Source: Dongia_A sp044226685 (GTDB taxonomy: Bacteria; Pseudomonadota; Alphaproteobacteria; Dongiales; Dongiaceae). Taken from it: a stretch of DNA of 40,881 bases. Location of the stretch: assembly GCA_044226685.1 (NCBI GenBank), contig JBGAGP010000026.1, positions 1-40,881 of the forward strand. The letters are read 5' to 3'. Position numbers and translations under genes: made by a program. Below the pieces are notes generated by a model that worked only from the letters and a program-made list of their open reading frames with translations, made no database searches and was not told where the DNA came from. Positions 23,733 through 32,372 of this stretch are shown here, one piece after another (position 1 is the first letter of the stretch; every line of letters begins with the position of its first letter).

Positions 23733-24992
23733 TCAGTGATCCGCCAGGGCGAAGCCACTCATGTCGATATCGGTCGCGGCCCCGGCCACCATCGCCGCGA
23801 CGACCTGGCCCGAGCCGCATCCCATGGTCCATCCGAGATGGCCATGGCCGGCGGCTATGTAGAGATTTGCGATCGGCGAGCGATCCAGAATCGGCGTTCC
23901 TGTCGGCGTCACCGGCCGCACGCCCGCCCAGTATTGCGCCGTCGCGGGATTCAGGCACCTGGCGAATTCCGGAAACACGCTGATGACGTTGTTCAAGATC
24001 GCACGGCAGCGCGCCGGGCTCGGCGTGGTATCGAAGCGGGCGACCTCCGCCGATCCGGAGACGCGCAGCCGGTCGCCCAGCGGAACCAGGCCGAAGATCC
24101 GCGAATCATCCACGATCGGGATCCTCGGGCGGCCGGGCCAGGCATCACCGGGCACCGTGATCGTGACGCCCTTCACCGGATAGATCGGCACATCGATGCC
24201 GACGGTGCCCAGGACCTTCGGCGTGAAGCTTGCCAGCGCGGCGACGAATTTGTCCGCGCGCAGGGTGCCGCCGCTGGTCGTCACCCCGACAATCCGGCTG
24301 CCGTTGCGCTCAAGCCGGGAAATGGTCGTGCCAAAGCGGAATACCACGCCCAGCTCGGTGCAGCGCCTGGCGAGCGCGGTGGTGAACTTGTGGCAATCGC
24401 CGACCTCCTCGCGCGGGAAGAAGACGCCGCCGGCCAGCGCCCCGGCATTCGCCTGCAGCGCCGGCTCCCGCGCCAGGCAGGCCGCCTTGTCGAGCGCCTC
24501 GTAGGTAAGCCCGCCGCCCGAGAGAAATTCCGCCGCCCGGACGCAAGCTTCGAGCGCATTCGGGTCAGTGAAGACTTTCATCAGGCCCGAGGTGCGCAGA
24601 TCGTATTCGATCCCCGTTTCGGCGCGGATCTGCTGCAGGACCTTGAGGCTATGCAGCGCCAGCCTGAGATTGGTCAGGGAATTGCGCCGGAACCGGTCCG
24701 GCGTGCAATTGGCGATGAACTTCAGCCCCCACCGCCACATGTAGGGCAGCGCGCCGTAGCGGACCAGCAGCGGCGCATCCTCCTGGCCGAGCCACTTCAG
24801 GATCTTCGCCGGCATGCCCGGCTGGGACCACGGTTCCACCTCGCTCGCATGGATCACACCGCCATTGCCGAAGCTGGTCTCCAACGCGGCACCGGCCTGC
24901 CGCTCGATGACCTCGACCTCGTGGCCCGCCTTGGCCAGGAAATACGCCGTCGCGGTTCCCACGACGCCGGCACCGAGCACAATCGTCTTCAT
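23733..24992 (-). CDS. D-amino acid dehydrogenase-like FAD oxidoreductase (DadA family)
   Basis: The 419-residue protein has the FAD-binding GAGVVGTATAYFLAKAGHEVEVIE at the N-terminus, the DAO-family SFGNGGVIHASEVEPWSQPGM segment typical of DadA, and the C-terminal GHGHLGWTMGCGSGQVVA dinucleotide-fold closure. DadA enzymes oxidise D-amino acids to imino acids at the membrane and pass electrons to quinone. The gene sits 21 bases after a DSD1-family aldolase gene and 32 bases before ridA, with GAGGGGGC upstream of its ATG. Conversion of a D-amino acid by these three enzymes is likely. The particular substrate is not readable. Confidence 0.87.
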   Translation of the reverse strand: MKTIVLGAGVVGTATAYFLAKAGHEVEVIERQAGAALETSFGNGGVIHASEVEPWSQPGMPAKILKWLGQEDAPLLVRYGALPYMWRWGLKFIANCTPDRFRRNSLTNLRLALHSLKVLQQIRAETGIEYDLRTSGLMKVFTDPNALEACVRAAEFLSGGGLTYEALDKAACLAREPALQANAGALAGGVFFPREEVGDCHKFTTALARRCTELGVVFRFGTTISRLERNGSRIVGVTTSGGTLRADKFVAALASFTPKVLGTVGIDVPIYPVKGVTITVPGDAWPGRPRIPIVDDSRIFGLVPLGDRLRVSGSAEVARFDTTPSPARCRAILNNVISVFPEFARCLNPATAQYWAGVRPVTPTGTPILDRSPIANLYIAAGHGHLGWTMGCGSGQVVAAMVAGAATDIDMSGFALADH

Positions 24993-25013
24993 CGCTTGCC
25001 CCCTCAGCTCCCC

Positions 25014-26165
25014 TCAACGGCCCCGGGCATCCACCGGCCAGATCTCGACCACCGTGTCGCCGCGCACGCAGTGATAGCGGTCGTAGAGATTGATCGTCGG
25101 GTCGCAATGCGGCGTCAGGAACTCGACGGCATCGCCGACCTTCAAGGACCCGCCCGCCGGGTCGAATTCGATGCCGCCATGCTCGTCGCCCATCAGCTTG
25201 TACCTGGCGCCGGCGAGCTTCGGAGACGACACCAGCGGCATTCCGCCCTCGGTCGCGAAGGACTTGTAGCCCGCATTGACGACGGCAAAGCCCGGGCGGT
25301 TGGCGCTGACCACGGAAGCCTGCACGAACAAGGCGGGCGCGAACGGCGAGGTCCGGTCCCTCGTCATGTCGATCTCGGCATATTCACGGTCCATGAAGGG
25401 ATAGGAGCCCGGCTGGATTTCCGTGTAGACGCCACCTGCCGGGTCGATGTCGAACGTGCCGGTGCCTCCGCCGGTGACGATTCCCGGCTTGAAACCTTCC
25501 GCGCTCAACCTGGTCAGCAAATCCCGCACCCTGGCCATCTGGCCTTCGGCTGCCGCCCGACGCTCGGCAAAGCCGGCGATGTGCTGGAACTGGCCGTAAT
25601 ACGCCTGAACGCCGGCATAGCGCAGGCTTGAGGCGGCCCGGATCCGCCGGACCACCGCCAGCGCGGCATCGATGCTGGTCGTGCCCGTCCGGCCCTGGCC
25701 GACATCGAATTCGACCACGACACCGAGCGTCTTTCCGGCAAGGCCGCTCGCCGCGCCGAGTGCATCGATGTTGTCGGGATTTTCCGCCACCACCATCAGT
25801 CCATTGACCCGACTGTTCAGCGCTATCAGCCGATCGATCATCGGAGGCGTCACCACCGGCGAGGTGATCAGCACGCCATCGATGCCGCCGCCGGCGATCA
25901 CCTCCGCCTCGCCCAGGGTCGTGCAGCAGATGCCGACCGCGCCGGCCGCCATCTGCCGGCGGGCGATCGCGATCGACTTCGCGCCCTTGGCATGCGGCCG
26001 CAGATTGACCCCGACGCGCCGGCAATGCTCCGCCATCGCCGTGACATTGCGCTCGAAAGCATCAAGATCCAGCAGAAGCGCCGGCGTGTTGAGCGCACCG
26101 CGCGCGCCCTTCACGCCGATGAGCGGTTCGTTGGGGCCGAGCCCCTGCTTCGGCGTCACAGCCAT
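25014..26165 (-). CDS. DSD1-family PLP enzyme, likely D-threonine/D-3-hydroxyaspartate-type aldolase
   Basis: The 383-residue protein is a fold-type III (alanine racemase-like) PLP enzyme. The Schiff-base lysine is in NLRPHAK (Lys60) and the phosphate-binding loop is GGGTGTFDID. Near the C-terminus TPHCDPTINLYD carries the metal site. The spacing His353-x-Asp355 resembles D-threonine aldolase, where His and Asp bind the divalent metal, more than D-serine dehydratase, which uses His-x-Cys. I therefore prefer retro-aldol cleavage of a D-3-hydroxy amino acid to glycine and an aldehyde. The ATG at 26165 has GGAGG 7 bases upstream; a TTG two codons earlier would overlap the preceding stop. It is tightly coupled to the lactonase-like gene, whose stop is at 26168-26170. 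Confidence 0.83.
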   Translation of the reverse strand: MAVTPKQGLGPNEPLIGVKGARGALNTPALLLDLDAFERNVTAMAEHCRRVGVNLRPHAKGAKSIAIARRQMAAGAVGICCTTLGEAEVIAGGGIDGVLITSPVVTPPMIDRLIALNSRVNGLMVVAENPDNIDALGAASGLAGKTLGVVVEFDVGQGRTGTTSIDAALAVVRRIRAASSLRYAGVQAYYGQFQHIAGFAERRAAAEGQMARVRDLLTRLSAEGFKPGIVTGGGTGTFDIDPAGGVYTEIQPGSYPFMDREYAEIDMTRDRTSPFAPALFVQASVVSANRPGFAVVNAGYKSFATEGGMPLVSSPKLAGARYKLMGDEHGGIEFDPAGGSLKVGDAVEFLTPHCDPTINLYDRYHCVRGDTVVEIWPVDARGR

Positions 26166-26167
26166 CG

Positions 26168-28123
26168 TCAAGCCTCCACCTCAATCCGCGCCACGGAATA
26201 GCCGCCGAGCTCAATCTCGGCGGAACCCTGGACCGCCTGTGAACGCATGAAATCCGGATCGCGTGCCGCCGCCGCAAAGCTCTCCGCGTCGAGTCGCGCC
26301 AGGCGCGTGCCCTTCCCGGCTGCCGGCACCACGACACGCCGCGCGCGGTCGCCGAGATTGGCCAGCCAAAGGACAATCCCGCCGCCCGCCGCGCGATGCG
26401 CAAGCACGCCAAGGTCTTCTCCGTCTGAGGCGGCGGCCTCGACGACCGGACGGCCCGCCGCCCGCGCCATGCCCGCGATCACATGGAAGATCGGGAAAAG
26501 CCCCGGGCCATCGAGGTCGTCGAACCAGGGCTGTGGCCAAGGCAGCTTCGAGCGGATGATGCCGAACTCGCCCGCGAGCGCCGCGGGCGTAATGGCGGAC
26601 ACGCCGCCATGCGCCGCGGCACCGATGGAAGCCAGCGTCCACGCGGCGCCGAAGAGGCCTCGATGTCGTGGGTCCATCCGCGCGAGAGTCCCGCGCACAT
26701 TGTCGGGTACCGACGCCGGCACGTCGCAGGTCCCGGTTTCCAGGCCCAGCGTGGACGCGGCCAGGCGGTAGGGTTTGTCGCCAGCGAATGCCCGGACGGT
26801 GCGGAAGATGTGTGGGAAGGATTCGAGATTCTCCATCATCGCCCGATCGTCCGAGGCATGCACCACGCTGCAGGACGTATGCGCGATGTAGTCGATCAGG
26901 CCGATCGGCGGCCAGTTGCGATTGAGCTCGGTGAAGAATCCGAAGGTCCCGCCGCCGATGGTCACATCGGGCAGCGCCAGGCGCGCGGCACGATGGATCT
27001 CGGCCAGCAGGGCCAGCGGGGGCGGCGGCGCACCCGGTTCCTGGCGGATACGATCTTCCGCCGCCGCCACCAGCACCGATTCCGGCCGCACGCCGGAGTC
27101 CTTCAGGTTGCTGGCAAAGGCGGCGAGCTCCACCGAGGGGTCGGTCCGGCACGGGACAACGAACTCCAAGGTCAACCCGGCGCCAACCGCATCCGCCAAT
27201 GACCCCAACGCGGCAATCTCCGCAACGCCGTGTCCGGCGCGCGGATCGATCCGCCCGTTGACGAGTTGCGGCGCCATCGCGCGCAAAGGCTCCACCGCCT
27301 GGCGAGCTTGCGCCAGCCATTGCAGCGGCGCGCGCAGACCGATTGCCGGCATGCGCAAGTCGAGGTCGCGACCGATTTCGATTTCCGCCGGCGGTTGCGT
27401 CCGCCGCAGGCTCGGTGCCGGCAGGGTCCCGGAGAACGTCAGCGTGACCGTCTGGGTAACCGGCTGGCCCGCCTTGAGGACATACGGATAGGGCTCGCTC
27501 ATCGGCCGGACATAGGTTTTGAAAGAGGCATCGAGCCAGTTCCGATGGTCCTCCATCTCCCAGGTGTCGCCCTCCATGACACACGTCGCTGAAACACCCG
27601 GCACCACCTCGTGCGACAACGCCCGGATGTTGAAGAAGCACTGCTCCGGATCGACGAAGGCCGGGAAACGGCCAAGCCGTTCGACGCCGTCGACATGGGT
27701 GACGCGTACCGGCGACCCCACGACGCCCCGCAGCGGATGCAAGACGACAAATCCGGTTCGATTGGTGACGAAGTCGCGCTCAGGCCTGGCTGTACCCGTG
27801 AAGCGGACGGTCCCGTCCACGCTGCCGACGATCTCCGCGAACCACGGCAGGTCTCCGTCCTCCGTCCGGCACAGCGCGCCGAAGGTGACGCGAAAGCCGC
27901 TCTCGTCCTGATTCACGACGAGATCGGTGATCGCCGGGCTTGGCGTGCTCCAGATGCGATCGCGCACCAGGAAGGCGATGCCGCGCAATGCTTCGACTCC
28001 GTCCAGCCGGATCCAGCGCAGCGCTCCATTCTCGAGCGTCGCCGAGATCGCGCCCGCGTGGAGTTCGATGCGCGTGGGCAATGCCTCCGTCGTGCCGTAG
28101 AGCGCGATTGCTTGATCAGCCAT
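26168..28123 (-). CDS. D-apionate lactonase-like three-domain protein
   Basis: The 651-residue protein has an N-terminal beta-sandwich (about 1-265), a central TIM-barrel-like domain (about 280-550, with FVVPCRTDP, GVRPESVLVA, TIGGGTFGFFTELNRNWPP, DYIAHTSCSVVHASDD) and a C-terminal beta domain (about 560-651). The layout and the TELNR and SCSVVHA stretches match what I recall of D-apionate lactonase (ApnL), which opens apionolactone to apionate. I have no alignment to confirm this. A GH140/apiosidase-like hydrolase in the neighbouring operon supports it independently. A glycoside hydrolase of another family is the alternative. GGAGAGG precedes the ATG at 28123. It is the first gene of a unit with the DSD1, DadA and RidA genes, and diverges from an SDR gene. 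Confidence 0.6.
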   Translation of the reverse strand: MADQAIALYGTTEALPTRIELHAGAISATLENGALRWIRLDGVEALRGIAFLVRDRIWSTPSPAITDLVVNQDESGFRVTFGALCRTEDGDLPWFAEIVGSVDGTVRFTGTARPERDFVTNRTGFVVLHPLRGVVGSPVRVTHVDGVERLGRFPAFVDPEQCFFNIRALSHEVVPGVSATCVMEGDTWEMEDHRNWLDASFKTYVRPMSEPYPYVLKAGQPVTQTVTLTFSGTLPAPSLRRTQPPAEIEIGRDLDLRMPAIGLRAPLQWLAQARQAVEPLRAMAPQLVNGRIDPRAGHGVAEIAALGSLADAVGAGLTLEFVVPCRTDPSVELAAFASNLKDSGVRPESVLVAAAEDRIRQEPGAPPPPLALLAEIHRAARLALPDVTIGGGTFGFFTELNRNWPPIGLIDYIAHTSCSVVHASDDRAMMENLESFPHIFRTVRAFAGDKPYRLAASTLGLETGTCDVPASVPDNVRGTLARMDPRHRGLFGAAWTLASIGAAAHGGVSAITPAALAGEFGIIRSKLPWPQPWFDDLDGPGLFPIFHVIAGMARAAGRPVVEAAASDGEDLGVLAHRAAGGGIVLWLANLGDRARRVVVPAAGKGTRLARLDAESFAAAARDPDFMRSQAVQGSAEIELGGYSVARIEVEA

Positions 28124-28220
28124 ATCCTCTCCATGCGAATCGATGCATGACTCCGTCGCGCTTCGCATGTAGCGTCGTGCGATCAACGTCGCGAAACATG
28201 CAGCGGGGGGAGGCTCGACA
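28124..28220. promoter_or_regulatory. Divergent promoter region of the lactonase-like and SDR genes
   Basis: These 97 bases separate the two start codons and must hold both promoters. I could not fix a convincing -35/-10 pair for either direction. A GGGGGGAGG ribosome site for the SDR gene is at 28205-28213. The TTGTACC-type sites found upstream of the ABC operon are not present here. Confidence 0.35.
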
Positions 28221-29000
28221 ATGACGATGATTCAACGCGGACGATTTGCGGGACGACGCGCCGTGGTGACGGGCGCCAGCGCCGGCATCGGACGCGCGAC
28301 CGCGCTGCGCCTTGCCGCCGAAGGTGCGCGCGTCGGCCTGATCGCACGTCGGCGCGAGCCGCTGGAGTCGGTTGCCGGCGAGATCGCCGCCGCAGGCGGC
28401 GAGGCCCTTGTGCTGCCAGCCGATGGATCGCTGGAGCAGGAGATCGCCAGTGCGATCGATGCGGCGGCGGCACGTTGGGGCGGGCTCGACATCATCATCT
28501 CCAATGCCGGCATCGAGCTGCTCGGCCAGGACAACCGCGTCGACCGCCTCGATCTCGCGGTGTGGAACAGGCTGCTGACCACCAACCTCACCGGCCAGTT
28601 CCTCACTTGCAAGCACGGGGCGCGGCATTTGCTGGCCGCAGGTGGTGGGGCGATCGTCTGCCTGGGTTCCAACTGCGCGACGCTTGGCATGGCAACCAAC
28701 GAGCCCGCCTACAGCGCGAGCAAGGGCGGTATCCACGCAATGATGAAGGTGATGGCGATCGACTATGCGCGCCTCAACATCCGGGTCAACATGGTGGTGC
28801 CCGGGTTCATCGACACGCCGATGAACGCGCCGGTCATGGCCGATGCGAAGGAACTCGCCTATTGGAGCAACCAGATTCCGATCGGACGCGCGGGCACCGC
28901 CGAGGAATGCGCGTCCGCCATCCTTTGGCTCGCGTCCGATGAAGCCAGCTATTGCATCGGCACCACTTTGGTGGTCGATGGCGGCCAGTCCTCGGTCTAG
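28221..29000 (+). CDS. Classical SDR-family oxidoreductase
   Basis: The 259-residue protein has a complete SDR active site: TGASAGIG (17-24) for the cofactor, NAG (95-97), Asn122, Ser150, Tyr164 (PAYSASK) and Lys168. Arg residues after beta-2 (ARRREP) favour NADP(H). It probably oxidises or reduces a sugar, lactone precursor or sugar acid. In an apiose pathway a dehydrogenase must make the lactone; the characterised one belongs to another family, so assignment of this step to the SDR is only a suggestion. The gene stands alone on the + strand between the lactonase unit and the GH140 gene, whose 3' end is 12 bases away. Confidence 0.88.
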   Translation: MTMIQRGRFAGRRAVVTGASAGIGRATALRLAAEGARVGLIARRREPLESVAGEIAAAGGEALVLPADGSLEQEIASAIDAAAARWGGLDIIISNAGIELLGQDNRVDRLDLAVWNRLLTTNLTGQFLTCKHGARHLLAAGGGAIVCLGSNCATLGMATNEPAYSASKGGIHAMMKVMAIDYARLNIRVNMVVPGFIDTPMNAPVMADAKELAYWSNQIPIGRAGTAEECASAILWLASDEASYCIGTTLVVDGGQSSV

Positions 29001-29011
29001 CGGCCCGCGGC

Positions 29012-30355
29012 TCATTGGCAGGATGCCAGGGTCAGCATCGCGTCTTCCTCGAACGGCGGAGCCAGGATGACGGCTCCCTCGGCGACGAGCGTCCCGCCGG
29101 CAGCGCGGCGCCCGGTCGCCGGCTCGAACCACCCGACGGCGACGCGCGGGCCCGAAAGCGCGCCGAGCTGCACCTCAACCGGACGGCGCACCGGCAGGTA
29201 GGCCGCGCCAAACCGGCCATCGGCCGTCAGCGCCGCGGTCATCCGATCGAGGCCGCGCGCTTCGCCCAGGCCCGCCGTTATCAGGCGGTAGCCGGTATCC
29301 GGTGCCAGCTCGCTCCACGGCAGTTCGCGGAAGAAGGCGCCCCAGCGCGCCATCGCGATGGAGCCCGGCTGGTCGAGCGCCTCCTCCCAGCCGTCCCAGA
29401 ACAGCCAGATCGGATGGTTGCCCATGCAGTGCCCGTTGCCGCCGCACAGCACCGACCAATAGGCCTGGCGGCGAATCTGCAGCGGGCTGGCGTTGTGCTC
29501 GCCTTCGTAGGTCGATTCGATCAGGAAGGTCGGCCACGGTGGATCGCGCTGCCAATCCGCCAACAGCCAGCGCGGTACGCAGCCATAGGTATAGGTGACA
29601 TTGACGTCGAGCCAGTTCGACCCGGCAAAGGACTCGATCGGCGAGAACTCCGGCGCCGGATGCGCCGTGAACAGGGTCTTCACCCCGGCGCTGCGGATGC
29701 CCTCGGCGATCGCATCCAGGCCCGCGCGGGATTCCTCCGGATGCCAGTCGCCACCGATCATCCACACGATGTTCAGGAAGCGCCGGAAACGGCGGCCGAC
29801 ATATTCGCCGTACCGCCGGCACCCCGCCGGCCCGGTGGCGACGACTTCGTCGTGCCAGCCTTCGAGGCGTGGCGCGGTGCCGGTGCGGTTCCGTTTGTAA
29901 CCGATGTAGCAGGGCGCCAGAAGCACGGCGAAGCCACGCGCCTCGCAAGCCTCGAGCACCCGCTCGGCGGCGTCGAAATAGGCGTCATTGGGCGTGCTCA
30001 TGTCGCCAGGCTTGGTGAAGGGCTCGCGCCCCGCGAGGTCGCGCGGCGGGTTGCGCGAGAACAGGTGCTCAACCAGGTTGACGATGACCGTGTTGAAGCC
30101 CTTGGCACGCCGGTCATCGAGATAGTGGATGGCCTGCTCGTAGGTCAGGTTGGCGATCAGCGACCAGGCGGCGTCGCCCTGGATCAGGAACGGCTTGCCG
30201 TCGGCGTCGAGCAGACGCCGCCGGTCGGCCGAGATCGACAGCGGATAGCGCGCGGCGGGCCCCGGCGTGGGCAGCGGGACCGGGGCGATCACCGGCTCCG
30301 ACCTGTCCGGCCGATGGATGGGATGGAAACCCCTGGTCGCCATTTGCTTGCTCAT
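29012..30355 (-). CDS. GH140/DUF4038 apiosidase-like glycoside hydrolase
   Basis: The 447-residue protein has the DUF4038 TIM-barrel pattern: LLDADGKPFLIQGDAAWSL near residues 48-66, FNTVIVNLVEH, then NIVWMIGGDWHPE and TFLIESTYEGEH. GH140 enzymes release D-apiose from rhamnogalacturonan-II or other apiosides, using an Asp and a Glu; Asp203 (GGDWH) and Glu280 (LIES) are the best candidates. A small C-terminal beta domain (about 370-447) follows. No signal peptide is seen, so it should act in the cytoplasm on imported glycosides. Its ATG overlaps the stop of the ABC ATPase gene by four bases (ATGA). It is therefore the last gene of the importer operon, which suggests that the importer brings in its substrate. 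Confidence 0.78.
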   Translation of the reverse strand: MSKQMATRGFHPIHRPDRSEPVIAPVPLPTPGPAARYPLSISADRRRLLDADGKPFLIQGDAAWSLIANLTYEQAIHYLDDRRAKGFNTVIVNLVEHLFSRNPPRDLAGREPFTKPGDMSTPNDAYFDAAERVLEACEARGFAVLLAPCYIGYKRNRTGTAPRLEGWHDEVVATGPAGCRRYGEYVGRRFRRFLNIVWMIGGDWHPEESRAGLDAIAEGIRSAGVKTLFTAHPAPEFSPIESFAGSNWLDVNVTYTYGCVPRWLLADWQRDPPWPTFLIESTYEGEHNASPLQIRRQAYWSVLCGGNGHCMGNHPIWLFWDGWEEALDQPGSIAMARWGAFFRELPWSELAPDTGYRLITAGLGEARGLDRMTAALTADGRFGAAYLPVRRPVEVQLGALSGPRVAVGWFEPATGRRAAGGTLVAEGAVILAPPFEEDAMLTLASCQ

Positions 30356-31470
30356 CGCGCAGCCTCCTTCGCCTCGACGCGCCGGCCGGCGGCGTCAAAG
30401 AACTGAACCCGCCCGGGCGGAATGCGAATGTGAACCTCGTCGCCTTCATGGATCGCCGTGCCGGCGTCGACGGTGGCGAAGACCGTCGCCCCCTTCGCCA
30501 GGATCAGGGTCACGTTGGAATCGGATCCGATCCGCTCGACGAGCTCGACTCGCGCGGCGACGGCATCGGGGTTGCTCGCCGGGACGATCTCGATATGCTC
30601 CGGCCGGATGCCGAGCGTGGCGGGGCCGGCAGAGAGCCCGACCAGGGCGCCGGCATCCGAAACCTGCACCGCGCCGCGAAATACCGGACCATCGGCGCCC
30701 AACTCGACCTCGCCTTCGACCAGGTTCATCGGCGGGCTGCCGACGAATTTCGCGACGAAGGTATTGGCAGGCCGCTCGTAGATCTCAGCCGGGCTGCCGA
30801 TCTGCTGGATCTCGCCCTTGTTCATCAGCACGATCCGGTCGGCCATGGTCATCGCCTCGATCTGGTCATGGGTGACGTAGATCGTGGTGCGGCCGACGCG
30901 CTTGTGCAGGCGCAGCAGCTCGGTGCGCATTTCGACGCGCAGCAGCGCGTCGAGATTGGACAACGGCTCGTCCATCAGGAAGGCCAAGGGCTGGCGCACG
31001 ATCGCGCGGCCGAGGGCGACGCGCTGGCGCTGACCGCCGGAGAGCTCGTCCGGGAACCGGTCGAGCTGGGCGGTGAGCTGCAGAAGATTCGCCGCCGACT
31101 CCACCCGTTCCCGCACCTGCCCGGACGGCACGCCACCCATCTTGAGCGGAAAACCGACATTCTCCCGCACCGTCATGTGCGGATAGAGCGCGTAGTTCTG
31201 GAACACCATCGCGACATTGCGGGCGCTCGGCTTCAGGTAGTTGGCAAGCTTGCCGCCGACATAGATCTCCCCGTCGGTCAGTTCCTCCAGCCCGGCTATG
31301 AGCTTCAGCAGCGTGCTCTTGCCGCAGCCCGAGGGGCCGAGCAGGGCGACGAATTCCCCGTCCGCGATGGCAAGGTCGATGCCGCGCACCGCCTCGGCCT
31401 TGCCATAGTGCTTGGTCACCTCGATCAGCTCGATGGCGGGAGCGGCGGCAGTGGCGATGGTGGCGCTCAT
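30352..31470 (-). CDS. ABC sugar transporter ATP-binding protein (UgpC/MalK type)
   Basis: The 372-residue ATPase has Walker A GPSGCGKST (45-53), the Q-loop in VFQNYALYPHMT, the ABC signature LSGGQRQR (143-150), Walker B LMDEPLSNLD (165-174) and a C-terminal TOBE/MalK-like domain (about 240-372, with LGIRPEH). This is the ATPase of carbohydrate uptake type-1 importers and energises the two permeases encoded just upstream. Its ATG overlaps the upstream permease stop (ATGA), and its stop overlaps the GH140 start, so all are coupled. The start at 31470 is fixed by that overlap and by family similarity. Confidence 0.93.
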   Translation of the reverse strand: MSATIATAAAPAIELIEVTKHYGKAEAVRGIDLAIADGEFVALLGPSGCGKSTLLKLIAGLEELTDGEIYVGGKLANYLKPSARNVAMVFQNYALYPHMTVRENVGFPLKMGGVPSGQVRERVESAANLLQLTAQLDRFPDELSGGQRQRVALGRAIVRQPLAFLMDEPLSNLDALLRVEMRTELLRLHKRVGRTTIYVTHDQIEAMTMADRIVLMNKGEIQQIGSPAEIYERPANTFVAKFVGSPPMNLVEGEVELGADGPVFRGAVQVSDAGALVGLSAGPATLGIRPEHIEIVPASNPDAVAARVELVERIGSDSNVTLILAKGATVFATVDAGTAIHEGDEVHIRIPPGRVQFFDAAGRRVEAKEAAR

Positions 31471-32372
31471 TGCTTGAGTGCTCCCGCGAGTGAGCGCGCC
31501 AGGAACTGGCGCTGGAGGATGAAGAACAGGACCGCGATCGGAACCAGCGACATGACCGCGGATGCCGACCACAGGCCGTAATCGACGCCGCCATGCGCAC
31601 GCAGCGACGCGACGCCGACAGTCAGCACGATCAGGTCGTCGCTGGTGGTCGCGATCAGCGGCCAGATGAAGCTCATGAACTGGTCGGTGAACAGGATGAC
31701 CGCGAGCACCACCAGCGCCGGCTTGATCAGCGGCAGGACGATCCGCCAATAGACCTGGAACTCGTTGAGCCCGTCGAGGCGCGCCGCGTTCTCGAGGTCG
31801 CGCGGCAGCCCGAGGATGAACTGCCGCATCAGGATGGCGCCCAGCGGATTCGCCAAGGGCGGAAGGATCAGGGCGAAATACGTATTGATCAGGCCGAACG
31901 AGTGAACCAGGGACCACAGCGGCACGACCAGGGCGCCGCCCGGCACCATCAGCAGCGTCAGCATGAGGAGGAAAACGGCCTTGCGGCCGGTGAAGTCGAT
32001 TTTCGCGAGCGCGTATCCGGCCATCGAGTCCAGGAACACCTTGAGCACGGTGACGGTGGTCGCCACGAACAAGGTGTTGAACATCCAGCGCAGGAAGTTG
32101 GTGTGGCTGAATACGTTCGCGTAGTTGCCCCAATAGGGCGGCCAGGGAACCAGATCCGGCGGATACTGGAAAATCGCGTTGCTATCCTTCAGCGACGCCA
32201 GCAGCACATAGTAGAACGGCGCCACCAGCAAGAAGGTGACCAGGCCGAGCGCGAGGTGGCGCGCAAGCTCGTTGAGCCGTCGCCTGCGCAGTCTGATGCG
32301 CGCGTGATCGTTCGCCAGGCGCTTGACCGCCTGGCGCCCGCCGGGAGCGGATTGTTCGGCCACTACCGCCAT
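31467..32372 (-). CDS. ABC sugar transporter permease (MalG/UgpE type)
   Basis: The 301-residue protein has six membrane segments and the EAA loop in NAARLDGLNEFQVYWRIVLP, which contacts the ATPase. It has the typical MalG-type N-terminus with one helix followed by a periplasmic stretch (SLKDSNAIFQYPPDLVPWPP). Its ATG overlaps the stop of the other permease by one base (TGATG). It forms the membrane channel together with the 32372-33304 product. Confidence 0.93.
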   Translation of the reverse strand: MAVVAEQSAPGGRQAVKRLANDHARIRLRRRRLNELARHLALGLVTFLLVAPFYYVLLASLKDSNAIFQYPPDLVPWPPYWGNYANVFSHTNFLRWMFNTLFVATTVTVLKVFLDSMAGYALAKIDFTGRKAVFLLMLTLLMVPGGALVVPLWSLVHSFGLINTYFALILPPLANPLGAILMRQFILGLPRDLENAARLDGLNEFQVYWRIVLPLIKPALVVLAVILFTDQFMSFIWPLIATTSDDLIVLTVGVASLRAHGGVDYGLWSASAVMSLVPIAVLFFILQRQFLARSLAGALKQ

